NCBI GenBank assembly: GCA_037893225.1
Contig: JAZGUH010000626.1
Location: 1,194,551 to 1,258,550, forward strand
Direction of reading: 5' to 3'
From: Hippasteria phrygiana
Lineage: Eukaryota; Echinodermata; Asteroidea; Valvatida; Goniasteridae
DNA: 64,000 bases
Shown: positions 40,359 to 55,113 of the stretch, piece by piece
Layout of the letters: the number at the start of each line of letters is the position of its first letter
Numbering within the stretch: position 1 is the first letter of the stretch
The notes under the pieces: generated by a model
The model's input: the letters and a program-made list of their open reading frames with translations, nothing else
The model's database searches: none
Told to the model about the DNA's origin: nothing
Translations under genes and position numbers: made by a program

Positions 40359-43300
40359 TCATACCCCAGGGAATTTGACAGGCATGGAGCAATAAATAGA
40401 AGGTAATATGCACACAGATGTTGGCCGGAAAGAAAATAAACATTGCGAGGTTTGAATTTTCTCCACAAGTTTTAACTCTAGGAAGCCGCCGATGATTGCA
40501 ACATGTAGCGCCAGATCTAAGCTATCCATACATGTCAAAATTACTGTATTTGGTTGATATTTCATGCAATTATGAATGAGTAAAGCAAGTCATACCCTAG
40601 GGAATTTGACAGGCATGGAGCAATAAATAGAAGGTAATATGCACACAGATGTTGGCCGGAAAGAAAATAAACATTGCGAGGTTTGAATTTTCTCCACAAG
40701 TTTTAACTCTAGGAAGCCGCCGATAATTGCAACATGTAGCGCCAGATCTAAGCTATCCATACATGTCAAAATTACTGTATTTGGTTTATATTTCATGCAA
40801 TTATGAATGAGTAAAGCAAGTCATACCCTTGGGAATTTGACAGGCATGGAGCAATAAATAGACGGTAATATGCACACAGATGTTGGCCTGAAAGAAAATA
40901 AACATTGCGAGGTTTGAATTTTCTCCACAAGTTTTAACTCTAAGAAGCCGCCGATAATTGCAACATGTAGCGCCAGATCTAAGCTATCCATACATGTCAA
41001 AATTACTGAATTTGGTTGATATTTCATGCAATTATGAATGAGTAAAGCAAGTCCATACCCCAGGGAATTTGACAGGCATGGAGCAATAAATAGGAGGTAA
41101 TCTGCACACAGATGGTGGCCGGGAAGAAAATAAACATTGCGAGGTTTGAATTTTCTCCACAAGTGTTAACTCTAAGAAGCCGCCGATAATTGCAACATGT
41201 AGCGCCAGATCTAAGCTATGCATACATGTCAAAATTACTGAATTTGGTTGATATTTCATGCAATTATGAATGAGTAAAGCAAGTCATACCCTAGGGAATT
41301 TGACAGGCATGGAGCAATAAATCGAAGGTAATATGCACACAGATGTTGGCCGGAAAGAAAATAAACATTGCGAGGTTTGAATTTTCTCCACAAGTTTTAA
41401 CTCTAGGAAGCCGCCGATGATTGCAACATGTAGCGCCAGATCTAAGCTATCCATACATGTCAAAATTACTGTATTTGGTTGATATTTCATGCAATTATGA
41501 ATGAGTAAAGCAAGTCCATACCCCAGGGAATTTGACATGCATGGAGCAATAAATAGACGGTAACATGTACACAGATGTTGGCCGGAAAGAAAATAAACAT
41601 TGCGAGGTTTGAATTTTCTCCACAAGTTTTAACTCTAGGAAGCCGCCGATGATTGCAACATGTAGCGCCAGATCTAAGATATCCATACATGTCAAAATTA
41701 CTGTATTTGGTTGATATTTCATGCAATTATGAATGAGTAAAGCAAGTCATACCCCAGGGAATTTGACATGCATGGAGCAATAAATAGACGGTAATATGTA
41801 CACAGGTGTTGGCCGGAAAGAAAATAAACATTGCGAGGTTTGAATTTTCTCCACAAGTTTTAACTCTAAGAAGCCGCCGATGATTGCAACATGTAGCGCC
41901 AGATCTAAGCTATCCATACATGTCAAAATTACTGTATTTGGTTGATATTTCATGCAATTAAGAATGAGTAAAGCAAGTCATACCCCAGGGAATTTGACAG
42001 GCATGGAGCAATAAATAGAAGGTAATATGCACACAGATGGTGGCAAGGAAGAAAATAAACATTGCGAGGTTTGAATTTTCTCCACAAGTTTTAACTCTAA
42101 GAAGCCGCCGATAATTGCAACATGTAGCGCCAGATCTAAGCTATCCATACATGTCAAAATTACTGAATTTGGTTGATATTTCATGCAATTATGAATGAGT
42201 AAAGCAAGTCCATACCCCAGGGAATTTGACAGGCATGGAGCAATAAATAGAAGGTAATCTGCACACAGATGGTGGCCGGGAAGAAAATAAACATTGCGAG
42301 GTTTGAATTTTCTCCACAAGTGTTAACTCTAAGAAGCCGCCGATAATTGCAACATGTAGCGCCAGATCTAAGCTATGCATACATGTCAAAATTACTGAAT
42401 TTGGTTGATATTTCATGCAATTATGAATGAGTAAAGCAAGTCATACCCTAGGGAATTTGACAGGCATGGAGCAATAAATCGAAGGTAATATGCACACAGA
42501 TGTTGGCCGGAAAGAAAATAAACATTGCGAGGTTTGAATTTTCTCCACAAGTTTTAACTCTAGGAAGCCGCCGATGATTGCAACATGTAGCGCCAGATCT
42601 AAGCTATCCATACATGTCAAAATTACTGTATTTGGTTGATATTTCATGCAATTATGAATGAGTAAAGCAAGTCCATACCCCAGGGAATTTGACATGCATG
42701 GAGCAATAAATAGACGGTAACATGTACACAGATGTTGGCCGGAAAGAAAATAAACATTGCGAGGTTTGAATTTTCTCCACAAGTTGTAACTCTAGGAAGC
42801 CGCCGATGATTGCAACATGTAGCGCCAGATCTAAGATATCCATACATGTCAAAATTACTGTATTTGGTTGATATTTCATGCAATTATGAATGAGTAAAGC
42901 AAGTCATACCCCAGGGAATTTGACATGCATGGAGCAATAAATAGACGGTAATATGTACACAGGTGTTGGCCGGAAAGAAAATAAACATTGCGAGGTTTGA
43001 ATTTTCTCCACAAGTTTTAACTCTAAGAAGCCGCCGATGATTGCAACATGTAGCGCCAGATCTAAGCTATCCATACATGTCAAAATTACTGTATTTGGTT
43101 GATATTTCATGCAATTAAGAATGAGTAAAGCAAGTCATACCCCAGGGAATTTGACAGGCATGGAGCAATAAATAGAAGGTAATATGCACACAGATGGTGG
43201 CAAGGAAGAAAATAAACATTGCGAGGTTTGAATTTTCTCCACAAGTGTTAACTCTAAGAACCCGCCGATAATTGCAACATGTAGCGCCAGATCTAAGCTA

Positions 43301-45890
43301 TCCATACATGTCAAAATTACTGAATTTGGTTGATATTTCATGCAATTATGAATGAGTAAAGCAAGTCATACCCCAGGGAATTTGACAGGCATGGAGCAAT
43401 AAATAAGAGGTAATCTGCACACAGATGGTGGCCGGGAAGAAAATAAACATTGCGAGGTTTGAATTTTCTCCACAAGTGTTAACTCTAAGAAGCCGCCGAT
43501 AATTGCAACATGTAGCGCCAGATCTAAGCTATGCATACATGTCAAAATTACTGTATTTGGTTGATATTTCATGCAATTAAGAATGAGTAAAGCAAGTCAT
43601 ACCCCAGGGAATTTGACAGGCATGGAGCAATAAATAGACGGTAACATGTACACAGATGTTGGCCGGAAAGAAAATAAACATTGCGAGGTTTGAATTTTCT
43701 CCACAAGTTTTAACTCTAGGAAGCCGCCGATGATTGCAACATGTAGCGCCAGATCTAAGATATCCATACATGTCAAAATTACTGTATTTGGTTGATATTT
43801 CATGCAATTATGAATGAGTAAAGCAAGTCATACCCCAGGGAATTTGACATGCATGGAGCAATAAATAGACGGTAATATGTACACAGGTGTTGGCCGGAAA
43901 GAAAATAAACATTGCGAGGTTTGAATTTTCTCCACAAGTTTTAACTCTAAGAAGCCGCCGATGATTGCAACATGTAGCGCCAGATCTAAGCTATCCATAC
44001 ATGTCAAAATTACTGTATTTGGTTGATATTTCATGCAATTAAGAATGAGTAAAGCAAGTCATACCCCAGGGAATTTGACAGGCATGGAGCAATAAATAGA
44101 AGGTAATATGCACACAGATGGTGGCAAGGAAGAAAATAAACATTGCGAGGTTTGAATTTTCTCCACAAGTGTTAACTCTAAGAACCCGCCGATAATTGCA
44201 ACATGTAGCGCCAGATCTAAGCTATCCATACATGTCAAAATTACTGAATTTGGTTGATATTTCATGCAATTATGAATGAGTAAAGCAAGTCATACCCCAG
44301 GGAATTTGACAGGCATGGAGCAATAAATAGAAGGTAATATGCACACAGATGTTGGCCGGAAAGAAAATAAACATTGCGAGGTTTGAATTTTCTCCACAAG
44401 TTTTAACTCTAGGAAGCCGCCGATGATTGCAACATGTAGCGCCAGATCTAAGCTATCCATACATGTCAAAATTACTGTATTTGGTTGATATTTCATGCAA
44501 TTATGAATGAGTAAAGCAAGTCATACCCTAGGGAATTTGACAGGCATGGAGCAATAAATAGAAGGTAATATGCACACAGATGTTGGCCGGAAAGAAAATA
44601 AACATTGCGAGGTTTGAATTTTCTCCACAAGTTTTAACTCTAGGAAGCCGCCGATAATTGCAACATGTAGCGCCAGATCTAAGCTATCCATACATGTCAA
44701 AATTACTGTATTTGGTTTATATTTCATGCAATTATGAATGAGTAAAGCAAGTCATACCCTTGGGAATTTGACAGGCATGGAGCAATAAATAGACGGTAAT
44801 ATGCACACAGATGTTGGCCTGAAAGAAAATAAACATTGCGAGGTTTGAATTTTCTCCACAAGTTTTAACTCTAAGAAGCCGCCGATAATTGCAACATGTA
44901 GCGCCAGATCTAAGCTATCCATACATGTCAAAATTACTGAATTTGGTTGATATTTCATGCAATTAAGAATGAGTAAAGCAAGTCATACCCCAGGGAATTT
45001 GACAGGCATGGAGCAATAAATAGAAGGTAATATGCACACAGATGGTGGCAAGGAAGAAAATAAACATTGCGAGGTTTGAATTTTCTCCACAAGTGTTAAC
45101 TCTAAGAACCCGCCGATAATTGCAACATGTAGCGCCAGATCTAAGCTATCCATACATGTCAAAATTACTGAATTTGGTTGATATTTCATGCAATTATGAA
45201 TGAGTAAAGCAAGTCATACCCCAGGGAATTTGACAGGCATGGAGCAATAAATAGAAGGTAATATGCACACAGATGTTGGCCGGAAAGAAAATAAACATTG
45301 CGAGGTTTGAATTTTCTCCACAAGTTTTAACTCTAGGAAGCCGCCGATAATTGCAACATGTAGCGCCAGATCTAAGCTATCCATACATGTCAAAATTACT
45401 GTATTTGGTTTATATTTCATGCAATTATGAATGAGTAAAGCAAGTCATACCCTTGGGAATTTGACAGGCATGGAGCAATAAATAGACGGTAATATGCACA
45501 CAGATGTTGGCCTGAAAGAAAATAAACATTGCGAGGTTTGAATTTTCTCCACAAGTTTTAACTCTAAGAAGCCGCCGATAATTGCAACATGTAGCGCCAG
45601 ATCTAAGCTATCCATACATGTCAAAATTACTGAATTTGGTTGATATTTCATGCAATTATGAATGAGTAAAGCAAGTCCATACCCCAGGGAATTTGACAGG
45701 CATGGAGCAATAAATAAGAGGTAATCTGCACACAGATGGTGGCCGGGAAGAAAATAAACATTGCGAGGTTTGAATTTTCTCCACAAGTGTTAACTCTAAG
45801 AAGCCGCCGATGATTGCAACATGTAGCGCCAGATCTAAGCTATCCATACATGTCAAAATTACTGTATTTGGTTGATATTTCATGCAATTA
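40342..45890. repeat. 5549-bp (24-monomer) tandem duplication, copy A
   Basis: Order b-c-d-e-f-g-h-a-e-f-g-h-a-v-y-h-a-b-c-d-a-bc-d-u (starts 40359 to 45676). It contains private variants AATAGGAGG (near 41090) and AAGTTGTAAC (near 42784), both found again 5549 bp later. The junction with copy B lies between 45866 and 45890: the T of ACTGTATTTG at 45865 matches the right end of copy B, and the T at 45891 matches the left flank of copy A. Confidence 0.9.
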
Positions 45891-48800
45891 TGAATGAGTA
45901 AAGCAAGTCATACCCCAGGGAATTTGACAGGCATGGAGCAATAAATAGAAGGTAATATGCACACAGATGTTGGCCGGAAAGAAAATAAACATTGCGAGGT
46001 TTGAATTTTCTCCACAAGTTTTAACTCTAGGAAGCCGCCGATGATTGCAACATGTAGCGCCAGATCTAAGCTATCCATACATGTCAAAATTACTGTATTT
46101 GGTTGATATTTCATGCAATTATGAATGAGTAAAGCAAGTCATACCCTAGGGAATTTGACAGGCATGGAGCAATAAATAGAAGGTAATATGCACACAGATG
46201 TTGGCCGGAAAGAAAATAAACATTGCGAGGTTTGAATTTTCTCCACAAGTTTTAACTCTAGGAAGCCGCCGATAATTGCAACATGTAGCGCCAGATCTAA
46301 GCTATCCATACATGTCAAAATTACTGTATTTGGTTTATATTTCATGCAATTATGAATGAGTAAAGCAAGTCATACCCTTGGGAATTTGACAGGCATGGAG
46401 CAATAAATAGACGGTAATATGCACACAGATGTTGGCCTGAAAGAAAATAAACATTGCGAGGTTTGAATTTTCTCCACAAGTTTTAACTCTAAGAAGCCGC
46501 CGATAATTGCAACATGTAGCGCCAGATCTAAGCTATCCATACATGTCAAAATTACTGAATTTGGTTGATATTTCATGCAATTATGAATGAGTAAAGCAAG
46601 TCCATACCCCAGGGAATTTGACAGGCATGGAGCAATAAATAGGAGGTAATCTGCACACAGATGGTGGCCGGGAAGAAAATAAACATTGCGAGGTTTGAAT
46701 TTTCTCCACAAGTGTTAACTCTAAGAAGCCGCCGATAATTGCAACATGTAGCGCCAGATCTAAGCTATGCATACATGTCAAAATTACTGAATTTGGTTGA
46801 TATTTCATGCAATTATGAATGAGTAAAGCAAGTCATACCCTAGGGAATTTGACAGGCATGGAGCAATAAATCGAAGGTAATATGCACACAGATGTTGGCC
46901 GGAAAGAAAATAAACATTGCGAGGTTTGAATTTTCTCCACAAGTTTTAACTCTAGGAAGCCGCCGATGATTGCAACATGTAGCGCCAGATCTAAGCTATC
47001 CATACATGTCAAAATTACTGTATTTGGTTGATATTTCATGCAATTATGAATGAGTAAAGCAAGTCCATACCCCAGGGAATTTGACATGCATGGAGCAATA
47101 AATAGACGGTAACATGTACACAGATGTTGGCCGGAAAGAAAATAAACATTGCGAGGTTTGAATTTTCTCCACAAGTTTTAACTCTAGGAAGCCGCCGATG
47201 ATTGCAACATGTAGCGCCAGATCTAAGATATCCATACATGTCAAAATTACTGTATTTGGTTGATATTTCATGCAATTATGAATGAGTAAAGCAAGTCATA
47301 CCCCAGGGAATTTGACATGCATGGAGCAATAAATAGACGGTAATATGTACACAGGTGTTGGCCGGAAAGAAAATAAACATTGCGAGGTTTGAATTTTCTC
47401 CACAAGTTTTAACTCTAAGAAGCCGCCGATGATTGCAACATGTAGCGCCAGATCTAAGCTATCCATACATGTCAAAATTACTGTATTTGGTTGATATTTC
47501 ATGCAATTAAGAATGAGTAAAGCAAGTCATACCCCAGGGAATTTGACAGGCATGGAGCAATAAATAGAAGGTAATATGCACACAGATGGTGGCAAGGAAG
47601 AAAATAAACATTGCGAGGTTTGAATTTTCTCCACAAGTTTTAACTCTAAGAAGCCGCCGATAATTGCAACATGTAGCGCCAGATCTAAGCTATCCATACA
47701 TGTCAAAATTACTGAATTTGGTTGATATTTCATGCAATTATGAATGAGTAAAGCAAGTCCATACCCCAGGGAATTTGACAGGCATGGAGCAATAAATAGA
47801 AGGTAATCTGCACACAGATGGTGGCCGGGAAGAAAATAAACATTGCGAGGTTTGAATTTTCTCCACAAGTGTTAACTCTAAGAAGCCGCCGATAATTGCA
47901 ACATGTAGCGCCAGATCTAAGCTATGCATACATGTCAAAATTACTGAATTTGGTTGATATTTCATGCAATTATGAATGAGTAAAGCAAGTCATACCCTAG
48001 GGAATTTGACAGGCATGGAGCAATAAATCGAAGGTAATATGCACACAGATGTTGGCCGGAAAGAAAATAAACATTGCGAGGTTTGAATTTTCTCTACAAG
48101 TTTTAACTCTAGGAAGCCGCCGATGATTGCAACATGTAGCGCCAGATCTAAGCTATCCATACATGTCAAAATTACTGTATTTGGTTGATATTTCATGCAA
48201 TTATGAATGAGTAAAGCAAGTCCATACCCCAGGGAATTTGACATGCATGGAGCAATAAATAGACGGTAACATGTACACAGATGTTGGCCGGAAAGAAAAT
48301 AAACATTGCGAGGTTTGAATTTTCTCCACAAGTTGTAACTCTAGGAAGCCGCCGATGATTGCAACATGTAGCGCCAGATCTAAGATATCCATACATGTCA
48401 AAATTACTGTATTTGGTTGATATTTCATGCAATTATGAATGAGTAAAGCAAGTCATACCCCAGGGAATTTGACATGCATGGAGCAATAAATAGACGGTAA
48501 TATGTACACAGGTGTTGGCCGGAAAGAAAATAAACATTGCGAGGTTTGAATTTTCTCCACAAGTTTTAACTCTAAGAAGCCGCCGATGATTGCAACATGT
48601 AGCGCCAGATCTAAGCTATCCATACATGTCAAAATTACTGTATTTGGTTGATATTTCATGCAATTAAGAATGAGTAAAGCAAGTCATACCCCAGGGAATT
48701 TGACAGGCATGGAGCAATAAATAGAAGGTAATATGCACACAGATGGTGGCAAGGAAGAAAATAAACATTGCGAGGTTTGAATTTTCTCCACAAGTGTTAA

Positions 48801-51439
48801 CTCTAAGAACCCGCCGATAATTGCAACATGTAGCGCCAGATCTAAGCTATCCATACATGTCAAAATTACTGAATTTGGTTGATATTTCATGCAATTATGA
48901 ATGAGTAAAGCAAGTCATACCCCAGGGAATTTGACAGGCATGGAGCAATAAATAAGAGGTAATCTGCACACAGATGGTGGCCGGGAAGAAAATAAACATT
49001 GCGAGGTTTGAATTTTCTCCACAAGTGTTAACTCTAAGAAGCCGCCGATAATTGCAACATGTAGCGCCAGATCTAAGCTATGCATACATGTCAAAATTAC
49101 TGTATTTGGTTGATATTTCATGCAATTAAGAATGAGTAAAGCAAGTCATACCCCAGGGAATTTGACAGGCATGGAGCAATAAATAGACGGTAACATGTAC
49201 ACAGATGTTGGCCGGAAAGAAAATAAACATTGCGAGGTTTGAATTTTCTCCACAAGTTTTAACTCTAGGAAGCCGCCGATGATTGCAACATGTAGCGCCA
49301 GATCTAAGATATCCATACATGTCAAAATTACTGTATTTGGTTGATATTTCATGCAATTATGAATGAGTAAAGCAAGTCATACCCCAGGGAATTTGACATG
49401 CATGGAGCAATAAATAGACGGTAATATGTACACAGGTGTTGGCCGGAAAGAAAATAAACATTGCGAGGTTTGAATTTTCTCCACAAGTTTTAACTCTAAG
49501 AAGCCGCCGATGATTGCAACATGTAGCGCCAGATCTAAGCTATCCATACATGTCAAAATTACTGTATTTGGTTGATATTTCATGCAATTAAGAATGAGTA
49601 AAGCAAGTCATACCCCAGGGAATTTGACAGGCATGGAGCAATAAATAGAAGGTAATATGCACACAGATGGTGGCAAGGAAGAAAATAAACATTGCGAGGT
49701 TTGAATTTTCTCCACAAGTGTTAACTCTAAGAACCCGCCGATAATTGCAACATGTAGCGCCAGATCTAAGCTATCCATACATGTCAAAATTACTGAATTT
49801 GGTTGATATTTCATGCAATTATGAATGAGTAAAGCAAGTCATACCCCAGGGAATTTGACAGGCATGGAGCAATAAATAGAAGGTAATATGCACACAGATG
49901 TTGGCCGGAAAGAAAATAAACATTGCGAGGTTTGAATTTTCTCCACAAGTTTTAACTCTAGGAAGCCGCCGATGATTGCAACATGTAGCGCCAGATCTAA
50001 GCTATCCATACATGTCAAAATTACTGTATTTGGTTGATATTTCATGCAATTATGAATGAGTAAAGCAAGTCATACCCTAGGGAATTTGACAGGCATGGAG
50101 CAATAAATAGAAGGTAATATGCACACAGATGTTGGCCGGAAAGAAAATAAACATTGCGAGGTTTGAATTTTCTCCACAAGTTTTAACTCTAGGAAGCCGC
50201 CGATAATTGCAACATGTAGCGCCAGATCTAAGCTATCCATACATGTCAAAATTACTGTATTTGGTTTATATTTCATGCAATTATGAATGAGTAAAGCAAG
50301 TCATACCCTTGGGAATTTGACAGGCATGGAGCAATAAATAGACGGTAATATGCACACAGATGTTGGCCTGAAAGAAAATAAACATTGCGAGGTTTGAATT
50401 TTCTCCACAAGTTTTAACTCTAAGAAGCCGCCGATAATTGCAACATGTAGCGCCAGATCTAAGCTATCCATACATGTCAAAATTACTGAATTTGGTTGAT
50501 ATTTCATGCAATTAAGAATGAGTAAAGCAAGTCATACCCCAGGGAATTTGACAGGCATGGAGCAATAAATAGAAGGTAATATGCACACAGATGGTGGCAA
50601 GGAAGAAAATAAACATTGCGAGGTTTGAATTTTCTCCACAAGTGTTAACTCTAAGAACCCGCCGATAATTGCAACATGTAGCGCCAGATCTAAGCTATCC
50701 ATACATGTCAAAATTACTGAATTTGGTTGATATTTCATGCAATTATGAATGAGTAAAGCAAGTCATACCCCAGGGAATTTGACAGGCATGGAGCAATAAA
50801 TAGAAGGTAATATGCACACAGATGTTGGCCGGAAAGAAAATAAACATTGCGAGGTTTGAATTTTCTCCACAAGTTTTAACTCTAGGAAGCCGCCGATAAT
50901 TGCAACATGTAGCGCCAGATCTAAGCTATCCATACATGTCAAAATTACTGTATTTGGTTTATATTTCATGCAATTATGAATGAGTAAAGCAAGTCATACC
51001 CTTGGGAATTTGACAGGCATGGAGCAATAAATAGACGGTAATATGCACACAGATGTTGGCCTGAAAGAAAATAAACATTGCGAGGTTTGAATTTTCTCCA
51101 CAAGTTTTAACTCTAAGAAGCCGCCGATAATTGCAACATGTAGCGCCAGATCTAAGCTATCCATACATGTCAAAATTACTGAATTTGGTTGATATTTCAT
51201 GCAATTATGAATGAGTAAAGCAAGTCCATACCCCAGGGAATTTGACAGGCATGGAGCAATAAATAAGAGGTAATCTGCACACAGATGGTGGCCGGGAAGA
51301 AAATAAACATTGCGAGGTTTGAATTTTCTCCACAAGTGTTAACTCTAAGAAGCCGCCGATGATTGCAACATGTAGCGCCAGATCTAAGCTATCCATACAT
51401 GTCAAAATTACTGTATTTGGTTGATATTTCATGCAATTA
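45891..51439. repeat. 5549-bp (24-monomer) tandem duplication, copy B
   Basis: Same 24 monomers (starts 45908 to 51225). The reverse-frame translations match copy A along the block. One private difference is visible: CTCTACAAG, with T at 48095, where copy A has C at 42546. Such near-identity over 5.5 kb implies a very recent event, or an assembly duplication. Confidence 0.9.
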
Positions 51440-51644
51440 AGAATGAGTAAAGCAAGTCATACCCCAGGGAATTTGACAGGCATGGAGCAATAAATAGAAG
51501 GTAATATGCACACAGATGGTGGCAAGGAAGAAAATAAACATTGCGAGGTTTGAATTTTCTCCACAAGTGTTAACTCTAAGAACCCGCCGATAATTGCAAC
51601 ATGTAGCGCCAGATCTAAGCTATCCATACATGTCAAAATTACTG

Positions 51645-54600
51645 AATTTTGTTGATATTTCATGCAATTATGAATGAGTAAAGCAAGTCATACCCCAGGG
51701 AATTTGACAGGCATGGAGCAATAAATAGAAGGTAATATGCACACAGATGTTGGCCGGAAAGAAAATAAACATTGCGAGGTTTGAATTTTCTCCACAAGTT
51801 TTAACTCTAGGAAGCCGCCGATGATTGCAACATGTAGCGCCAGATCTAAGCTATCCATACATGTCAAAATTACTGTATTTGGTTGATATTTCATGCAATT
51901 ATGAATGAGTAAAGCAAGTCATACCCTAGGGAATTTGACAGGCATGGAGCAATAAATAGAAGGTAATATGCACACAGATGTTGGCCGGAAAGAAAATAAA
52001 CATTGCGAGGTTTGAATTTTCTCCACAAGTTTTAACTCTAGGAAGCCGCCGATAATTGCAACATGTAGCGCCAGATCTAAGCTATCCATACATGTCAAAA
52101 TTACTGTATTTGGTTTATATTTCATGCAATTATGAATGAGTAAAGCAAGTCATACCCTTGGGAATTTGACAGGCATGGAGCAATAAATAGACGGTAATAT
52201 GCACACAGATGTTGGCCTGAAAGAAAATAAACATTGCGAGGTTTGAATTTTCTCCACAAGTTTTAACTCTAAGAAGCCGCCGATAATTGCAACATGTAGC
52301 GCCAGATCTAAGCTATCCATACATGTCAAAATTACTGAATTTGGTTGATATTTCATGCAATTATGAATGAGTAAAGCAAGTCCATACCCTTGGGAATTTG
52401 ACAGGCATGGAGCAATAAATAAGAGGTAATCTGCACACAGATGGTGGCCGGGAAGAAAATAAACATTGCGAGGTTTGAATTTTCTCCACAAGTGTTAACT
52501 CTAAGAAGCCGCCGATGATTGCAACATGTAGCGCCAGATCTAAGCTATCCATACATGTCAAAATTACTGTATTTGGTTGATATTTCATGCAATTAAGAAT
52601 GAGTAAAGCAAGTCATACCCCAGGGAATTTGACAGGCATGGAGCAATAAATAGAAGGTAATATGCACACAGATGGTGGCAAGGAAGAAAATAAACATTGC
52701 GAGGTTTGAATTTTCTCCACAAGTGTTAACTCTAAGAACCCGCCGATAATTGCAACATGTAGCGCCAGATCTAAGCTATCCATACATGTCAAAATTACTG
52801 AATTTGGTTGATATTTCATGCAATTATGAATGAGTAAAGCAAGTCATACCCCAGGGAATTTGACAGGCATGGAGCAATAAATAGAAGGTAATATGCACAC
52901 AGATGTTGGCCGGAAAGAAAATAAACATTGCGAGGTTTGAATTTTCTCCACAAGTTTTAACTCTAGGAAGCCGCCGATAATTGCAACATGTAGCGCCAGA
53001 TCTAAGCTATCCATACATGTCAAAATTACTGTATTTGGTTTATATTTCATGCAATTATGAATGAGTAAAGCAAGTCATACCCTTGGGAATTTGACAGGCA
53101 TGGAGCAATAAATAGACGGTAATATGCACACAGATGTTGGCCTGAAAGAAAATAAACATTGCGAGGTTTGAATTTTCTCCACAAGTTTTAACTCTAAGAA
53201 GCCGCCGATAATTGCAACATGTAGCGCCAGATCTAAGCTATCCATACATGTCAAAATTACTGAATTTGGTTGATATTTCATGCAATTATGAATGAGTAAA
53301 GCAAGTCCATACCCCAGGGAATTTGACAGGCATGGAGCAATAAATAAGAGGTAATCTGCACACAGATGGTGGCCGGGAAGAAAATAAACATTGCGAGGTT
53401 TGAATTTTCTCCACAAGTGTTAACTCTAAGAAGCCGCCGATGATTGCAACATGTAGCGCCAGATCTAAGCTATCCATACATGTCAAAATTACTGTATTTG
53501 GTTGATATTTCATGCAATTAAGAATGAGTAAAGCAAGTCATACCCCAGGGAATTTGACAGGCATGGAGCAATAAATAGAAGGTAATATGCACACAGATGG
53601 TGGCAAGGAAGAAAATAAACATTGCGAGGTTTGAATTTTCTCCACAAGTGTTAACTCTAAGAACCCGCCGATAATTGCAACATGTAGCGCCAGATCTAAG
53701 CTATCCATACATGTCAAAATTACTGAATTTGGTTGATATTTCATGCAATTATGAATGAGTAAAGCAAGTCATACCCCAGGGAATTTGACAGGCATGGAGC
53801 AATAAATAGAAGGTAATATGCACACAGATGTTGGCCGGAAAGAAAATAAACATTGCGAGGTTTGAATTTTCTCCACAAGTTTTAACTCTAGGAAGCCGCC
53901 GATGATTGCAACATGTAGCGCCAGATCTAAGCTATCCATACATGTCAAAATTACTGTATTTGGTTGATATTTCATGCAATTATGAATGAGTAAAGCAAGT
54001 CATACCCTAGGGAATTTGACAGGCATGGAGCAATAAATAGAAGGTAATATGCACACAGATGTTGGCCGGAAAGAAAATAAACATTGCGAGGTTTGAATTT
54101 TCTCCACAAGTTTTAACTCTAGGAAGCCGCCGATAATTGCAACATGTAGCGCCAGATCTAAGCTATCCATACATGTCAAAATTACTGTATTTGGTTTATA
54201 TTTCATGCAATTATGAATGAGTAAAGCAAGTCATACCCTTGGGAATTTGACAGGCATGGAGCAATAAATAGACGGTAATATGCACACAGATGTTGGCCTG
54301 AAAGAAAATAAACATTGCGAGGTTTGAATTTTCTCCACAAGTTTTAACTCTAAGAAGCCGCCGATAATTGCAACATGTAGCGCCAGATCTAAGCTATCCA
54401 TACATGTCAAAATTACTGAATTTGGTTGATATTTCATGCAATTATGAATGAGTAAAGCAAGTCCATACCCCAGGGAATTTGACAGGCATGGAGCAATAAA
54501 TAGAAGGTAATCTGCACACAGATGGTGGCCGGGAAGAAAATAAACATTGCGAGGTTTGAATTTTCTCCACAAGTGTTAACTCTAAGAAGCCGCCGATAAT

Positions 54601-55113
54601 TGCAACATGTAGCGCCAGATCTAAGCTATGCATACATGTCAAAATTACTGAATTTGGTTGATATTTCATGCAATTATGAATGAGTAAAGCAAGTCATACC
54701 CTAGGGAATTTGACAGGCATGGAGCAATAAATCGAAGGTAATATGCACACAGATGTTGGCCGGAAAGAAAATAAACATTGCGAGGTTTGAATTTTCTCCA
54801 CAAGTTTTAACTCTAGGAAGCCGCCGATGATTGCAACATGTAGCGCCAGATCTAAGCTATCCATACATGTCAAAATTACTGTATTTGGTTGATATTTCAT
54901 GCAATTATGAATGAGTAAAGCAAGTCCATACCCCAGGGAATTTGACATGCATGGAGCAATAAATAGACGGTAATATGTACACAGGTGTTGGCCGGAAAGA
55001 AAATAAACATTGCGAGGTTTGAATTTTCTCCACAAGTTTTAACTCTAAGAAGCCGCCGATGATTGCAACATGTAGCGCCAGATCTAAGCTATCCATACAT
55101 GTCAAAATTACTG
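51645..55113. repeat. 3469-bp (15-monomer) tandem duplication, copy A
   Basis: Order b-c-d-u-a-bc-d-u-a-b-c-d-e-f-z (starts 51688 to 54925). A private GAATTTTG (T at 51650) recurs at 55119. The TCCATACCCTTGGG start of the monomer at 52381 recurs at 55850. Both offsets are exactly 3469. Confidence 0.88.
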
